Below are positions 8,142-16,273 of a DNA stretch of 44,807 nucleotides, piece after piece. The stretch is taken from NCBI RefSeq assembly GCF_024171885.1, contig NZ_JAMTCP010000042.1:1-44807 (forward strand), read 5' to 3'. The translations under genes were made by a program, and so were the position numbers. Every line of letters begins with the position of its first letter. Positions within the stretch are counted from its first letter, which is position 1. The DNA is from Streptoalloteichus tenebrarius. GTDB lineage: Bacteria; Actinomycetota; Actinomycetes; Mycobacteriales; Pseudonocardiaceae. The notes below the pieces were generated by a model that searched no databases, was not told where the DNA came from, and saw only the letters and a program-made list of their open reading frames with translations.

Positions 8142-9506
8142 TCACAGGCGTTCGAAGCCACGGCGGCGCTCCCAGTCGGTGACGGCGGCGGCGAAGGCGT
8201 CGATCTCGACCCGCGCGGCGTGGAGGTAGTGCTCCACCACGTCGTCGCCGAGGGCCGCCCGCGCGACCTCGCTGTCGCCGAACAGGCGCGCGGCCTCCGC
8301 CAGCGTGGTGGGCACGCGGGGCGCGTCGCCGTCGTAGGCGTTCCCGTCGCAGGGCGGTGGAAGCTCCATGTCCCGCTCGATCCCGTGCAGGCCGGCGGCG
8401 ATCATCGCGGCCACCGCGAGGTAGGGGTTGACGTCGCCGCCGGGCACCCGGTTCTCCACCCGCAGCGACGGCCCGTGCCCGACGACCCGCAGCGCGCAGG
8501 TGCGGTTGTCCCGCCCCCAGGCGACGGCGGTGGGCGCGAAACTGCCGGGGACGAAACGCTTGTAGGAGTTGACGTTCGGCGCGAACAGCAGGGTCAGCTC
8601 GGGCAGACAGGCCAGCAGCCCGGCCACGAACCGCTCCATCACGGGTGAGAAGCCGTGCGGCCGGTCCCCAGCCAGCACGGGCTCGTCGTCGGCGCCGCGC
8701 AGGCTCAGGTGGATGTGGCAGGAGTTGCCCTCGCGCTCGTCGTACTTGGCCATGAATGTCAGGCTCATGCCCTCCTGCGCCGCGATCTCCTTCGCGCCCG
8801 TCTTGTAGACGACGTGGTTGTCGCAGGTGGTCAACGCGTCGGTGTAGCGGAAGGCGATCTCGTGCTGCCCGAGGTTGCACTCGCCCTTGGCCGACTCGAC
8901 GTACATGCCCGCGCCGGCCATGCAGTTGCGGACGCGGCGCAACAACGGCTCGACGCGGCTGGTGCCGAGCAGCGAGTAGTCCACGTTGTACTGGTTGGCC
9001 GGCGTCAGGTCGTGGTAGCTCCGCCGCCAGGCGTCCTCGTAGCTGTCCCGGAAGACGATGAACTCCAGCTCGGTGCCGACGAGGGCGGTCCAGCCGCGTG
9101 CGGCCAGCCGGTCGAGCTGGCGGCGCAGCACCTGTCTCGGCGAGGCAGCGACCGGGGCGCCGTCGGTCCACGCCAGGTCGGCCAACACCAACGCGGTCGC
9201 GTCGTGCCACGGCAGCACGCGCAGCGTGGCGAGGTCCGGGCGCAGCACGAAGTCGCCGTAGCCGCGCTCCCACGAGGACATCGCGTACCCGTCGACGGTG
9301 GTCATGTCGACGTCCACCGCGAGCAGGTAGTCGCACGCCTCCGAGCCGTGGGCCAGGACCTCCTCCAGGAAGTACCGCGCGGACAACCGCTTGCCCTGCA
9401 ACCGACCCTGCATGTCGGTCATGGCCAGCAGCACCGTGTCGACGCGGCCGTCCTCGGCCATCTCCCGCAGTCGTCCGACGTCGAGCACGCCCTCGGTCCG
9501 CCCCAC
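8142..9506 (-). CDS. Glutamine synthetase family gamma-glutamyl ligase (ethanolamine/polyamine type, GlnA4/PuuA-like)
   Basis: 454 aa. It has the GS fold: an N-terminal beta-grasp with MTDMQGRLQGKRL, then ELEFIVF, ESAKGECNLGQHEI (metal ligands), GNSCHIHLSL and ENRVPGGDVNPYLA. It lacks the Tyr adenylylation loop of nitrogen-assimilation GS, as GlnA3/GlnA4-type ligases do. Those enzymes add glutamate to polyamines or ethanolamine. Because the adjacent divergent transporter is an ethanolamine-type permease, gamma-glutamyl-ethanolamide synthetase is favoured. Start GTG 9506 has GGGAGG with 6-base spacing; GTG 9488 is the alternative. Confidence 0.92.
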   Translation of the reverse strand: MGRTEGVLDVGRLREMAEDGRVDTVLLAMTDMQGRLQGKRLSARYFLEEVLAHGSEACDYLLAVDVDMTTVDGYAMSSWERGYGDFVLRPDLATLRVLPWHDATALVLADLAWTDGAPVAASPRQVLRRQLDRLAARGWTALVGTELEFIVFRDSYEDAWRRSYHDLTPANQYNVDYSLLGTSRVEPLLRRVRNCMAGAGMYVESAKGECNLGQHEIAFRYTDALTTCDNHVVYKTGAKEIAAQEGMSLTFMAKYDEREGNSCHIHLSLRGADDEPVLAGDRPHGFSPVMERFVAGLLACLPELTLLFAPNVNSYKRFVPGSFAPTAVAWGRDNRTCALRVVGHGPSLRVENRVPGGDVNPYLAVAAMIAAGLHGIERDMELPPPCDGNAYDGDAPRVPTTLAEAARLFGDSEVARAALGDDVVEHYLHAARVEIDAFAAAVTDWERRRGFERL

Positions 9507-9604
9507 GCCGCGCCTCCCGCCTGTCGCCGACCGCCCCGCCGGTCCTCGGCCGGTCCGGCCACCCGCGTCGACGCGGCCCGCGCGCCGGGCGTCAATGGAT
9601 CTCG

Positions 9605-9618
9605 ACCAGACCTTTGGT
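9605..9618. promoter_or_regulatory. Candidate operator in the ligase/permease divergent region
   Basis: ACCAGACCTTTGGT is an inverted repeat (ACCA-A..T-TGGT) lying just after the predicted transcription start of the ligase operon. A GntR or other repressor could bind here; this is inference from position only. Confidence 0.35.
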
Positions 9619-9626
9619 GCCGCCGG

Positions 9627-9655
9627 ATGCAAGCAGCCGTGGCGTGCGGTGTCAA
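9627..9655 (-). promoter_or_regulatory. Promoter of the ligase-PuuD-ALDH-SDR operon
   Basis: Minus strand -35 TTGACA (9655-9650), 17-base spacer, -10 TTGCAT (9632-9627). A transcript would start near 9620, about 115 bases before the chosen start codon. Confidence 0.55.
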
Positions 9656-9706
9656 TACCCGGGACGGCCACCATGGAACGGACGGGGGAAGCTCCGCCCG
9701 TCCCCC

Positions 9707-9735
9707 TTGACAGCGGCCGGCGAGAGCACGACCCT
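9707..9735 (+). promoter_or_regulatory. Possible promoter of the permease gene
   Basis: Plus strand TTGACA (9707-9712) with a poor -10 GACCCT at 17 bases (9730-9735). The -35 is convincing, the -10 is not. The divergent gap is 9507-9863. Confidence 0.35.
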
Positions 9736-9863
9736 CATCGCCCATCCGACTGAGAGCGCGGAAAGCGCGGAAGCACCGCGAGGCCGGCCCGTGCCCGCGG
9801 GGCCGAGGGCCGGGGGAACCCGGGCCGGGCGGCCGGAACCGGCCCCGACGGACGGAGGGGCGC

Positions 9864-11312
9864 ATGGGCAGCGGCGGTGGACACCCGCGCGGCGTCGACT
9901 ACGAGCGGGTGGACGCGACCTACCTGGAGCGCAGGCGGTTACGCCGGGGCGCGGCCGGGTGGGTGCTGCTGGCGGGACTCGGCGTCTCCTCGGTGGTGTC
10001 CGGGGACTTCGCCGGCTGGAACTTCGGGTTGGCCCACGGCGGGTGGGGCGGCCTGCTCGTGGCCACCGCCCTGATGGCCACGATGTACACCTGCATGGTG
10101 CTCGGCCTGGCCGAACTCGCCGCGGCGCTGCCGGTGGCCGGCGCGGGCTACGGTTTCGCGCGGCGGGCGCTCGGCCCGCTGGGCGGGTTCGCCACCGGCG
10201 TCGCGATCCTCGTCGAGTACGCCATCGCCCCCGCCGCGATCGCGGTGTTCATCAGCGGCTACGTGGAGGCGCTCGGCCTGTTCGGCCTCACCAACTCCTG
10301 GCCGGTGCACCTGGTCTGCTACGCGGTCTTCGTGGGCATCCACCTGCGCGGGGTCGGCGAGGCGCTGCGCCTGATGTTCGCGATCACCGCCGTGGCGGTC
10401 GTCGCCCTGCTGGCGTTCGCGGCGGGCATGGTCACCCGGTTCGACACCGCCAGGTTGTTCGACATCGCGCCGACGGACGCGCCGGGCGCGAGCGCGTTCC
10501 TCCCGTTCGGCGTCCCCGGGGTGCTCGCCGCGCTGGTCTACGGGATCTGGTTCTTCCTGGCCGTGGAGGGGGTTCCGCTGGCGGCGGAGGAGGCACGCGA
10601 CCCGCGCCGGGACATGCCCAGGGGGATCATCGGCGCGATGCTGGTGCTGCTGGCGCTGGCCGCGGTGATCCTCGTGGTCGCGCCGGGAGGAGCGGGCTCG
10701 TCGGCAATCGCGCGGTCGGACAACCCGTTGCCGCACGCGCTGGTCGTGGTGTTCGGGGGCGAGACCGCGTTGTCGCGGTTCGTCAACTACGTGGGCCTGG
10801 CCGGTCTGGTCGCGAGCTTCTTCTCGATCATCTACGCGTACTCGCGGCAGTTGTTCGCCCTGTCCCGCGCGGGGTACCTGCCCCGGTGGCTGTCGCTCAC
10901 CGGACGACGCGGGACGCCGTACACGGCGTTGCTGGTGCCCGGCACCCTCGGGTTCCTGCTCGCGGCGACGACCGGCGACGGGGAGCTGCTGATCAATGTC
11001 GCGGTCTTCGGCGCCACGCTGTCCTACGTGCTGATGATGGTGTCGCACATCGTGCTCCGGTTCCGGGAACCGGACCTGCCCCGTCCGTACCGCACTCCGG
11101 GCGGGGTGGTCACGACGGGCGTGGCGTTGGCGCTGGCGGTCGCGGCGGTGGTGGCTACGTTCCTGGTCGACCCGACCGCGGCGGCGGTAACGGCCGGGAT
11201 CGTCGTCGTGGCGTTGCTGTACTTCGTCCTGCACAGCCGACGGCGTCTGGTGGCCGACGCGCCCGAGGAGGAGTTCGCGGCCCTGGCCCGCGCCGAGCGG
11301 GAGCTGACCTGA
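9864..11312 (+). CDS. APC family permease, ethanolamine permease type
   Basis: 482 aa with about 12 hydrophobic segments starting near residue 30. The N-terminal SSVVSGDFAGWNFGLAHGGWGG and LMATMYTCMVLGLAELAAALP, then GYGFARRALGP and EYAIAPAAIAVFI, match the ethanolamine permease branch of the amino acid-polyamine-organocation superfamily as I know it. It should import ethanolamine by cation symport across the cytoplasmic membrane. ATG 9864 has GGACGGAGG upstream. It is divergent from the ligase operon, sharing the 357-bp control region, which supports one pathway under shared regulation. Confidence 0.92.
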   Translation: MGSGGGHPRGVDYERVDATYLERRRLRRGAAGWVLLAGLGVSSVVSGDFAGWNFGLAHGGWGGLLVATALMATMYTCMVLGLAELAAALPVAGAGYGFARRALGPLGGFATGVAILVEYAIAPAAIAVFISGYVEALGLFGLTNSWPVHLVCYAVFVGIHLRGVGEALRLMFAITAVAVVALLAFAAGMVTRFDTARLFDIAPTDAPGASAFLPFGVPGVLAALVYGIWFFLAVEGVPLAAEEARDPRRDMPRGIIGAMLVLLALAAVILVVAPGGAGSSAIARSDNPLPHALVVVFGGETALSRFVNYVGLAGLVASFFSIIYAYSRQLFALSRAGYLPRWLSLTGRRGTPYTALLVPGTLGFLLAATTGDGELLINVAVFGATLSYVLMMVSHIVLRFREPDLPRPYRTPGGVVTTGVALALAVAAVVATFLVDPTAAAVTAGIVVVALLYFVLHSRRRLVADAPEEEFAALARAERELT

Positions 11313-11340
11313 CCGCGCGCGCTCCCCGAGGACGCCTCCT

Positions 11341-11379
11341 CACGAATGCCTCTCACGAATGCCTCTGACGAATGCCCGT
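11341..11379. repeat. 13-bp tandem repeat, three units
   Basis: CACGAATGCCTCT twice (11341-11353, 11354-11366) and GACGAATGCCCGT once (11367-11379), starting 28 bases after the permease stop codon. Confidence 0.85.
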
Positions 11380-11455
11380 CCTCGAACCCCAGCGCCGAGT
11401 GGTGATCTGGCGCGGGTCGCGCCGGCCGACGTGATGCCCCGCGCCGACAGGAGGA

Positions 11456-11629
11456 TCACCGCCAGGCCGGGTCGTCCCAGCGGTCGATCAGGGTGGCGAG
11501 CACCCGGTCCGCCAGTCCGAACGGCACGCCGTCGGCCTGGTCGAGGACATCGTCGAGGTGTAACACCAGTTCGACCCGGGACTTGGCGCGGTCCCAGGCC
11601 GGCTGCGGGTGGGGGGCTCCGTTCTGCAC
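11456..11629 (-). CDS. Small hypothetical protein
   Basis: 57 aa; function not recognised. The GTG start at 11629 has a very good GAGGAG ribosome-binding site 6 bases upstream, and the sequence is protein-like: VELVLHLDDVLDQADG, then LADRVLATLIDRWDDPAWR, a short acidic helical protein ending in an aromatic tail. It sits between the permease (convergent) and the transposase remnant, whose 3' end begins about 200 bases upstream. It may be a solitary conserved small protein or the tail of something broken by the insertion; the ribosome-binding site favours the first. Confidence 0.55.
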   Translation of the reverse strand: MQNGAPHPQPAWDRAKSRVELVLHLDDVLDQADGVPFGLADRVLATLIDRWDDPAWR

Positions 11630-11830
11630 GGCGTTCTCCTCAGGGGTGGGGCTGTTCTCCACTCTCCAGACGCGCCCCACCTCCCCGCATGACGCGCTCC
11701 GCGTGGTTCTCCGGTGAGATCCCGGCGACACCGGGACGCCGCAGCCCGGCGGAAGCGGCACGGGAGGCGGCGGCCGGCCCAGTCGACCGGTCCAGTCACC
11801 TGGCTGGTCGGCCGGTCCGGACGCGGCGAA

Positions 11831-13300
11831 CTAGCTTGAGTTTTGACCTGTTCGGCGGGGTCGTGGGTTGCTTGACCTGGTCTGCTTGCCGCGTGTGGAT
11901 TCCGGCTTGTTTGTGCTGGTGACGGTGTGGACGTCGTGGCGTGGAGCGGGCTGGCGGTTGAGCCGCCCTGCGGGGCGTCCTGGGCCGGGTCGTGAGGGTT
12001 TCGGCACACCGGGACAGGCCAGTTGTGGACGCGGGTTCCGAAATCCCCATCGGACCCGGGCCGGGGTGAGCCGTGGGCGCCGGCCGGGGTTTCTCCCCCG
12101 GGGGCGGCGCAGATCGGTGGCGAGGTCGCGGACAAGGCGGAACTGGGTGTCGGCGGTGAGCAGCAGCCAGCTCCAGCGGTCGGCCGCCTCCGGGTCCCGG
12201 AGCGTCGGGGTGGTCCAGCCAAGGGGCTGTGTGAGTACGCGGAAGGTGTGCTCGATATCGAACCGGCGCGGGAACGTCCGCCACGCCAGATTGACCCCGG
12301 CCTGGGTGAGGTTGGTGCGGGAGCGCCAAAGCCAGACGGGGTTCGCCGATCGCTGTGGAGGTCAGACGCTCGACCCGTGGCCCATCACGGCGCCTTCCCA
12401 GGTGGGGCAGGCTCGGCGTCGTGGCCTGTCCCGGCGACGCGGTGGGTCAGGCGTGGGCGCGGCCCGTCCCAGGCTCGGATCAGCGCCGGCCCCCGAGAGC
12501 CGAGTGGTGGTCTCGGTGACGATGTTGGGTTCGCCCCCCGGTGTTCGGGTCGCCGAAGACGAACTCGCCGCCCTGGCGGCGGGGTCTGCCCCTCGTGCCA
12601 GGCACGTGCGCGGGGGCCGGGCGAGGCGGGACCCGGTCCGGGCGTATCCGCGCCAGCACCGCGGTCGGGAGACCGGCCAGCACGTGGGCCAGTCGGGGGG
12701 CGTCGTAGCCCGCGACCAGTGGGATCTCCGGACCCCCGGTCGCCAGTGCTGGTGCTCGCGGTGGACGTGACCTGCTGGCTTCGCCCGGAGGCACACACCG
12801 GCCGCACATCGGATCCTGTGCCACACCCACGGTCGGGGCAAGCACCAGCACATGATGGTCCCCGGCTGCCCCTGCTTTCGTAGTCGTGGTCGTGGCCCTG
12901 GAAACCGGGTGTCCTTCGTGGACCGCGCCGCTGGACGCGGTCCGGCTCGCGCCCGACGACGACGCCCCGAGCGTGACCGCCAGGCAGATCCGTGATGCCG
13001 TGCAACGGTTGATCCCCGCCGGCCCGCCCGCCTGCGGCACGTGGCGGCGCCCCGGTCAGCGCTGTACGCGGCCGTCATGTCGACACGCCCCCGGGCCAGC
13101 GCGGCACAGCCGCTGCCATGCCCGCGTCGATGCTCACCGGTCAGCGACAGCTCCGCCACCGACCACACCGTCCGCGCCCAACATCGCGTCAGCCCGCTCG
13201 AACACCGCGTCCGCCCGCTGGGGCAGACAGCGGTGGAACTCCTGGCGCGACGCCGACAGCTCCCCGAACACGCTGGCGTCACCGGCATGGTGCGCACTGA
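11831..13300 (-). pseudogene. Decayed transposase gene with an internal inversion
   Basis: Remnant of a DDE-type actinomycete transposase (about 450 aa when intact). On the minus strand, from about 13300: an N-terminal part (FGELSASRQEFHRC, EHRRGHG, ARGRVDM) with a frameshift; then at about 12735 LVAGYDAPRLAHVL through VPGTRGRPRRQGGEF, a shift to AWDGPRPRLTHR, a shift to EGAVMGHG, an in-frame TGA (12364-12362), and then an open tail PVWLWRSRTNLTQ, FPRRFDIEHTFRVL, LGWTTPTLR, TPARVRWGFRNPRP ending at TAG 11833-11831. The missing middle (VLAVDVTCWLRPE, VVALETGCPSWTAPLDAVRL) is present at about 12745-13030 but on the plus strand. The element cannot make a functional enzyme. Terminal inverted repeats were not found by eye. 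Confidence 0.85.
12745..13032 (+). pseudogene. Inverted internal segment of the transposase
   Basis: Plus-strand translation gives VLVLAVDVTCWLRPEAHTGR, a frameshift near 12885, then VVALETGCPSWTAPLDAVRLAPDDD and ARQIRDAVQRLIPAGPP. In the intact family this block lies between the N-terminal EHRRGHG region and the AGYDxxRLAHVL region, both of which flank it here on the opposite strand. Only the block is flipped. Confidence 0.75.
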
Positions 13301-13414
13301 TCGACTGAAGCCCTTGTCTCGATCTTCCATCTGTCGCAGGACGAATGATCGACCCAGGGCTTTACTCATGATCAATCAGGGTCTCACCCAGCCGCTCAGG
13401 GGTTGACACTCACG

Positions 13415-14347
13415 CTAGTCGGCGGAGGCCAGCGCCCGCACCACCCGGGACGGGCTGGGCCGGCCGAGGCGCTCCGCCATCCACAGGCTCGTGGCGACCA
13501 GCGCCTCCAGGTCGACGCCGTGCTCGATCCCGAGCCCGTCGAGCATCCACACCAGGTCCTCGGTGGCGAGGTTGCCGGTGGCGGACCTGGCGTAGGGGCA
13601 GCCCCCGAGCCCGCCCGCTGACGAGTCCACAGTGGACACACCAGACTCCAGGGCGGCGAGGGTGTTGGCCAGCGCCTGGCCGTAGGTGTCGTGGAAGTGC
13701 ACGGCCAACGCCGAGACGTCGACGCCGGAGGCGGTGAACGCGCCCAGCAGCGCCCGCACGTGCCCCGGGGTGCCGACACCGATGGTGTCGCCCAGCGACA
13801 ACTGGTCGCAGCCCATGTCCAGCAGGCGGCGGCCGACCGAGACCACCTGGTCCACGGCCACCTCGCCCTCCCACGGGTCGCCGAAGCACATCGAGACATA
13901 CCCGCGCACCGCCATGCCCTCGGCGCGCGCCCTGGCGACCACCGGCTCGAACATGGCGAACTGCTCGTCCAGCGAGCGGTTGAGGTTGCGCAGGGCGAAG
14001 GTCTCCGTGGCCGAGGCGAAGATCGCGATGTGCCGCACCCCCGCGGCCAGCGCCCGGTCCAGCCCCCGCTGGTTGGGCACCAGCACCGGGTACCGCACGC
14101 CCTCCCGGGGCGTCAGCCGGGCCAGCAGCTCGTCGGCGTCGGCGAGCTGCGGCACCCACCGGGGGTGCACGAAGCTGGTCGCCTCCACCACCCGCAGGCC
14201 CGCCCCGGCCAGCCGGTCCAGGAACTCCAGCTTGACCTCCAGCGGCACCGTCGCGCTCTCGTTCTGGAGCCCGTCCCTGGCGCCGACCTCCCAGATGGTC
14301 ACCCGCTCGGGCAGCCCCGCGCGCCCGACCCGCTGTGGTGTCCGCAT
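13415..14347 (-). CDS. Hydroxymethylglutaryl-CoA lyase
   Basis: 310 aa TIM-barrel lyase of the HMGL-like family, splitting 3-hydroxy-3-methylglutaryl-CoA into acetoacetate and acetyl-CoA, the last step of leucine degradation. Motifs: VGARDGLQNE (catalytic R24, metal D25), EATSFVHPRWVPQ, SLGDTIGVGTP, HFHDTYGQ (metal histidines) and the signature loop GLGGCPYARSATGN with the active-site cysteine. ATG 14347 has GAGGAGG 8 bases upstream. A 16-bp palindrome covers the predicted -10, and the TetR gene stands directly upstream on the same strand. Other leucine-pathway genes (carboxylase, isovaleryl-CoA dehydrogenase) are absent from the window. Confidence 0.94.
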   Translation of the reverse strand: MRTPQRVGRAGLPERVTIWEVGARDGLQNESATVPLEVKLEFLDRLAGAGLRVVEATSFVHPRWVPQLADADELLARLTPREGVRYPVLVPNQRGLDRALAAGVRHIAIFASATETFALRNLNRSLDEQFAMFEPVVARARAEGMAVRGYVSMCFGDPWEGEVAVDQVVSVGRRLLDMGCDQLSLGDTIGVGTPGHVRALLGAFTASGVDVSALAVHFHDTYGQALANTLAALESGVSTVDSSAGGLGGCPYARSATGNLATEDLVWMLDGLGIEHGVDLEALVATSLWMAERLGRPSPSRVVRALASAD

Positions 14348-14390
14348 CCGCCCGACCTCCTCGTCCCCGCCCCTCACCACGGCTCCGCGA

Positions 14391-14419
14391 AGTTAACGCC
14401 CACTAACCAGTGTCGTCCA
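14391..14419 (-). promoter_or_regulatory. HMG-CoA lyase promoter with overlapping palindromic operator
   Basis: Minus strand -35 TGGACG (14419-14414), 17-base spacer, -10 TTAACT (14396-14391). The palindrome GTTAACGCCCACTAAC (14392-14407) overlaps the -10 and spacer. Fourteen of its 16 bases match the reverse complement of the palindrome at 33578-33593. Confidence 0.65.
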
Positions 14420-14453
14420 GTACGGGGCGGGCGCTCGGCCGGGTTGACGTCGG

Positions 14454-15125
14454 TCACACCGCCGTGTGGCCGGCCGTCGGCCCCGGGTGGCCGCCGCCCT
14501 CGCCGGGCTCCTCGACCGCCGCCAGCGCGGGCGCGGCGAGAAAGCCGACCTGGCGCGCCGCCCACTCCCTGCCCGTGCCCTCGTGCGCCAGCCACCACTC
14601 CCCCGCCGACACGACCAGTCCGGCCACGGCCTGGCTCCACAGGTCGACGGGTCCGGTCGCGCCGCGTGCGGTCATGTGGCGGTGGACGAGGTCCCGCACG
14701 ACCGCGAGGACCGTCGTCGGCCCGTTCCCGTCGCCGGAGGGGGCGCGGCAGGACTCGGCGTGGGCGAGGCAGCGGTAGAGCTGGCGGTGCTCGTCCAGCA
14801 CGGCGAGGTAGGCGTCGGTGAGGCGGACCAGCCACCGGGACGCCGGCTCGGCGGGGTCGTCGGGGGGCGGCAGCCGGCGGCGCAGCAGGTCGACGCCCCG
14901 GGCGCACACCGCGTCGTCGAGGTCGGTCCGGTCGCGGAAGTACCGGTACAGCACGGGTTTGCTGACGCCGGCGGCGCGGGCCATGTCCCCCATGCCCCAG
15001 TCGGGGCCGAGCCGGTCGATGACCGCCAGGGCGGTGTCGACCAGGGCCTCGCGCCGGGCGCGTCGGTGCTCGCGCCACCGGTCCCTGCGCCCGTCGGGCG
15101 CCGGCGACTCGTCGGTTCCTCGCAT
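14454..15125 (-). CDS. TetR family transcriptional regulator
   Basis: 223 aa. The N-terminal helix-turn-helix (about residues 25-72: EALVDTALAVIDRLG, MGDMARAAGVSKPVLYRYFRDR) is classic TetR; the C-terminal ligand domain (SRWLVRLTDAYLAVLDEHR onward) is specific to the protein. ATG 15125 is preferred over GTG 15134 because GAGAGG stands 8 bases before it. It lies 106 bases upstream of HMG-CoA lyase in the same direction, with the palindromic operator in between. A local repressor of leucine or short-chain acyl-CoA catabolism is the likely role (inference). Confidence 0.9.
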   Translation of the reverse strand: MRGTDESPAPDGRRDRWREHRRARREALVDTALAVIDRLGPDWGMGDMARAAGVSKPVLYRYFRDRTDLDDAVCARGVDLLRRRLPPPDDPAEPASRWLVRLTDAYLAVLDEHRQLYRCLAHAESCRAPSGDGNGPTTVLAVVRDLVHRHMTARGATGPVDLWSQAVAGLVVSAGEWWLAHEGTGREWAARQVGFLAAPALAAVEEPGEGGGHPGPTAGHTAV

Positions 15126-15225
15126 GTCCCGCACCTCTCGCCTCCCCGTCAGCCGCCGGTGATCGCCCGTCCCGCCACGTCCGCCGCTGGCGCACCGAGC
15201 GCTGGATCGTCCACTTCGGACTCCG

Positions 15226-15792
15226 TCATGACGAGGAACGGCAGCGGGGGATCGGGCCGGACCCCGGGGTCACGGTCACGGGAAGCAGGCCGAGGACCCG
15301 GCCGCGCACCCGGGTCGCCTCCACGGTGACCGGTCCGGCCAGCCCCGGTCGGAAGAACCGCCAGACGACGGGGCTCCCCGCCGTGCGCACGACCAGCTCG
15401 CCGTCGACCAGTTCCAGAGAGTCGGCCCTGAGCCGCGGGGCCGGAGGGCGGTCACCCTCGCCCGACGCCCCGAGCGCGGGCTCGGCAGCCAGGCCGGTGA
15501 TCGTCATCGTCCGCGCGCGGAGCCTGGTGTGGACGGGCCGCTCGGGCCACGGGTCGGTCGTGTGGGCGCGCAGGCAGCGGACCAGGATCTCGGCGGCCTC
15601 CCGCGCCGGCGCGCCAGCCGAGGGCGGAGCGTCCGGCAGGCGGTCGACGGCGCAGGACCCGACGGTGGTCCGCGACGTCGGGTTCCGAGGACCGACGGCG
15701 TCGGGCGGTCCCGCCCCCGCGCGGAACGGGGACGGCGCCACAGGCCCGACGGCGGCCGCGACGGTCGCGGCCCGTCGGGGTCGCCAGCTCAT
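15226..15792 (-). CDS. Hypothetical protein in the DUF6230/DUF6114 operon
   Basis: 188 aa, family not recognised. The N-terminal 70 residues are low-complexity (Pro/Ala/Arg); the C-terminal half, with LRARTMTITGLAAEP, LRADSLELVDGELVVRTAG and VEATRVRGRVLGLLPVTVTP, alternates like a beta-rich ligand or surface domain. Its ATG overlaps the stop of the DUF6114 gene (ATGA), so it is translated from the same message. In actinomycetes DUF6230 and DUF6114 proteins travel together, so a surface or spore-envelope role is possible, not shown. Confidence 0.7.
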   Translation of the reverse strand: MSWRPRRAATVAAAVGPVAPSPFRAGAGPPDAVGPRNPTSRTTVGSCAVDRLPDAPPSAGAPAREAAEILVRCLRAHTTDPWPERPVHTRLRARTMTITGLAAEPALGASGEGDRPPAPRLRADSLELVDGELVVRTAGSPVVWRFFRPGLAGPVTVEATRVRGRVLGLLPVTVTPGSGPIPRCRSSS

Positions 15793-16250
15793 GCCCACTC
15801 TCCCAGGGGCGGCGGGGACGTGGTCCGCCACGCCAGGGCGAGCGCGCCGCTCACCAGGGCCAACGCCATCCCCACCAGGAACCCGCCGAGGTTGGCGACC
15901 AGGTAGGAGCCGAACGCCAGCGCCAGGGTCAGCGGCCCGAGGGCGCGCCGGCGCGCCGGGCACGCCCATAGCAGTAGCCCGGTCGCGCCGAGCGCCAGGC
16001 CCATCCCCCACACGCCCACCCCGCCAAGGCCCTGCACCAGCAGCCACCGCCAGCCGGCGACGGGGAACGTGAGGATCTCGGCCGCGGCGAGGAGGGCAAC
16101 CAGCCCCGCCCAGAACAGGCGGGTAGGCCGCCACCGGCGGAACCGCACCCTCGGGGACGGCGGCCGGGTCCCCGCCGGTGGGGAGTCTCCTGCGGAGTCC
16201 ACCGCGGAGTCCACTGTGGAATTCACTGTGGAATTCACTGGAAAGTCCAT
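15789..16250 (-). CDS. DUF6114-type membrane protein
   Basis: 153 aa with four hydrophobic segments after residue 35 (LFWAGLVALLAAAEILTF, LLVQGLGGVGVWGMGLALG, LGPLTLALAFGSYLVANLGGF, LVGMALALVSGALALAW). Small four-helix membrane proteins of this kind follow DUF6230 genes in actinomycetes. The cytoplasmic N-terminus has a 12-bp-derived repeat (VNSTVNST, VDSAVDSA). ATG 16250 lies 23 bases after the DUF6230 stop, without a strong ribosome-binding site. Function unknown. Confidence 0.8.
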   Translation of the reverse strand: MDFPVNSTVNSTVDSAVDSAGDSPPAGTRPPSPRVRFRRWRPTRLFWAGLVALLAAAEILTFPVAGWRWLLVQGLGGVGVWGMGLALGATGLLLWACPARRRALGPLTLALAFGSYLVANLGGFLVGMALALVSGALALAWRTTSPPPLGEWA

Positions 16251-16256
16251 TGTGGA
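16196..16256. repeat. 12-bp tandem repeat at the 5' end of the DUF6114 gene
   Basis: Repeats around [G/T]GGA[A/G]TTCACTG and GAGTCCACTG encode the NST/DSA repeats. Within it are TCCACTGTGGA (16210-16220), TTCACTGTGGAA and TCCATTGTGGA (16246-16256), one exact and two decayed copies of a palindrome seen elsewhere in the window. Confidence 0.7.
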
Positions 16257-16273
16257 TGATCGAGGGGGTGGGG

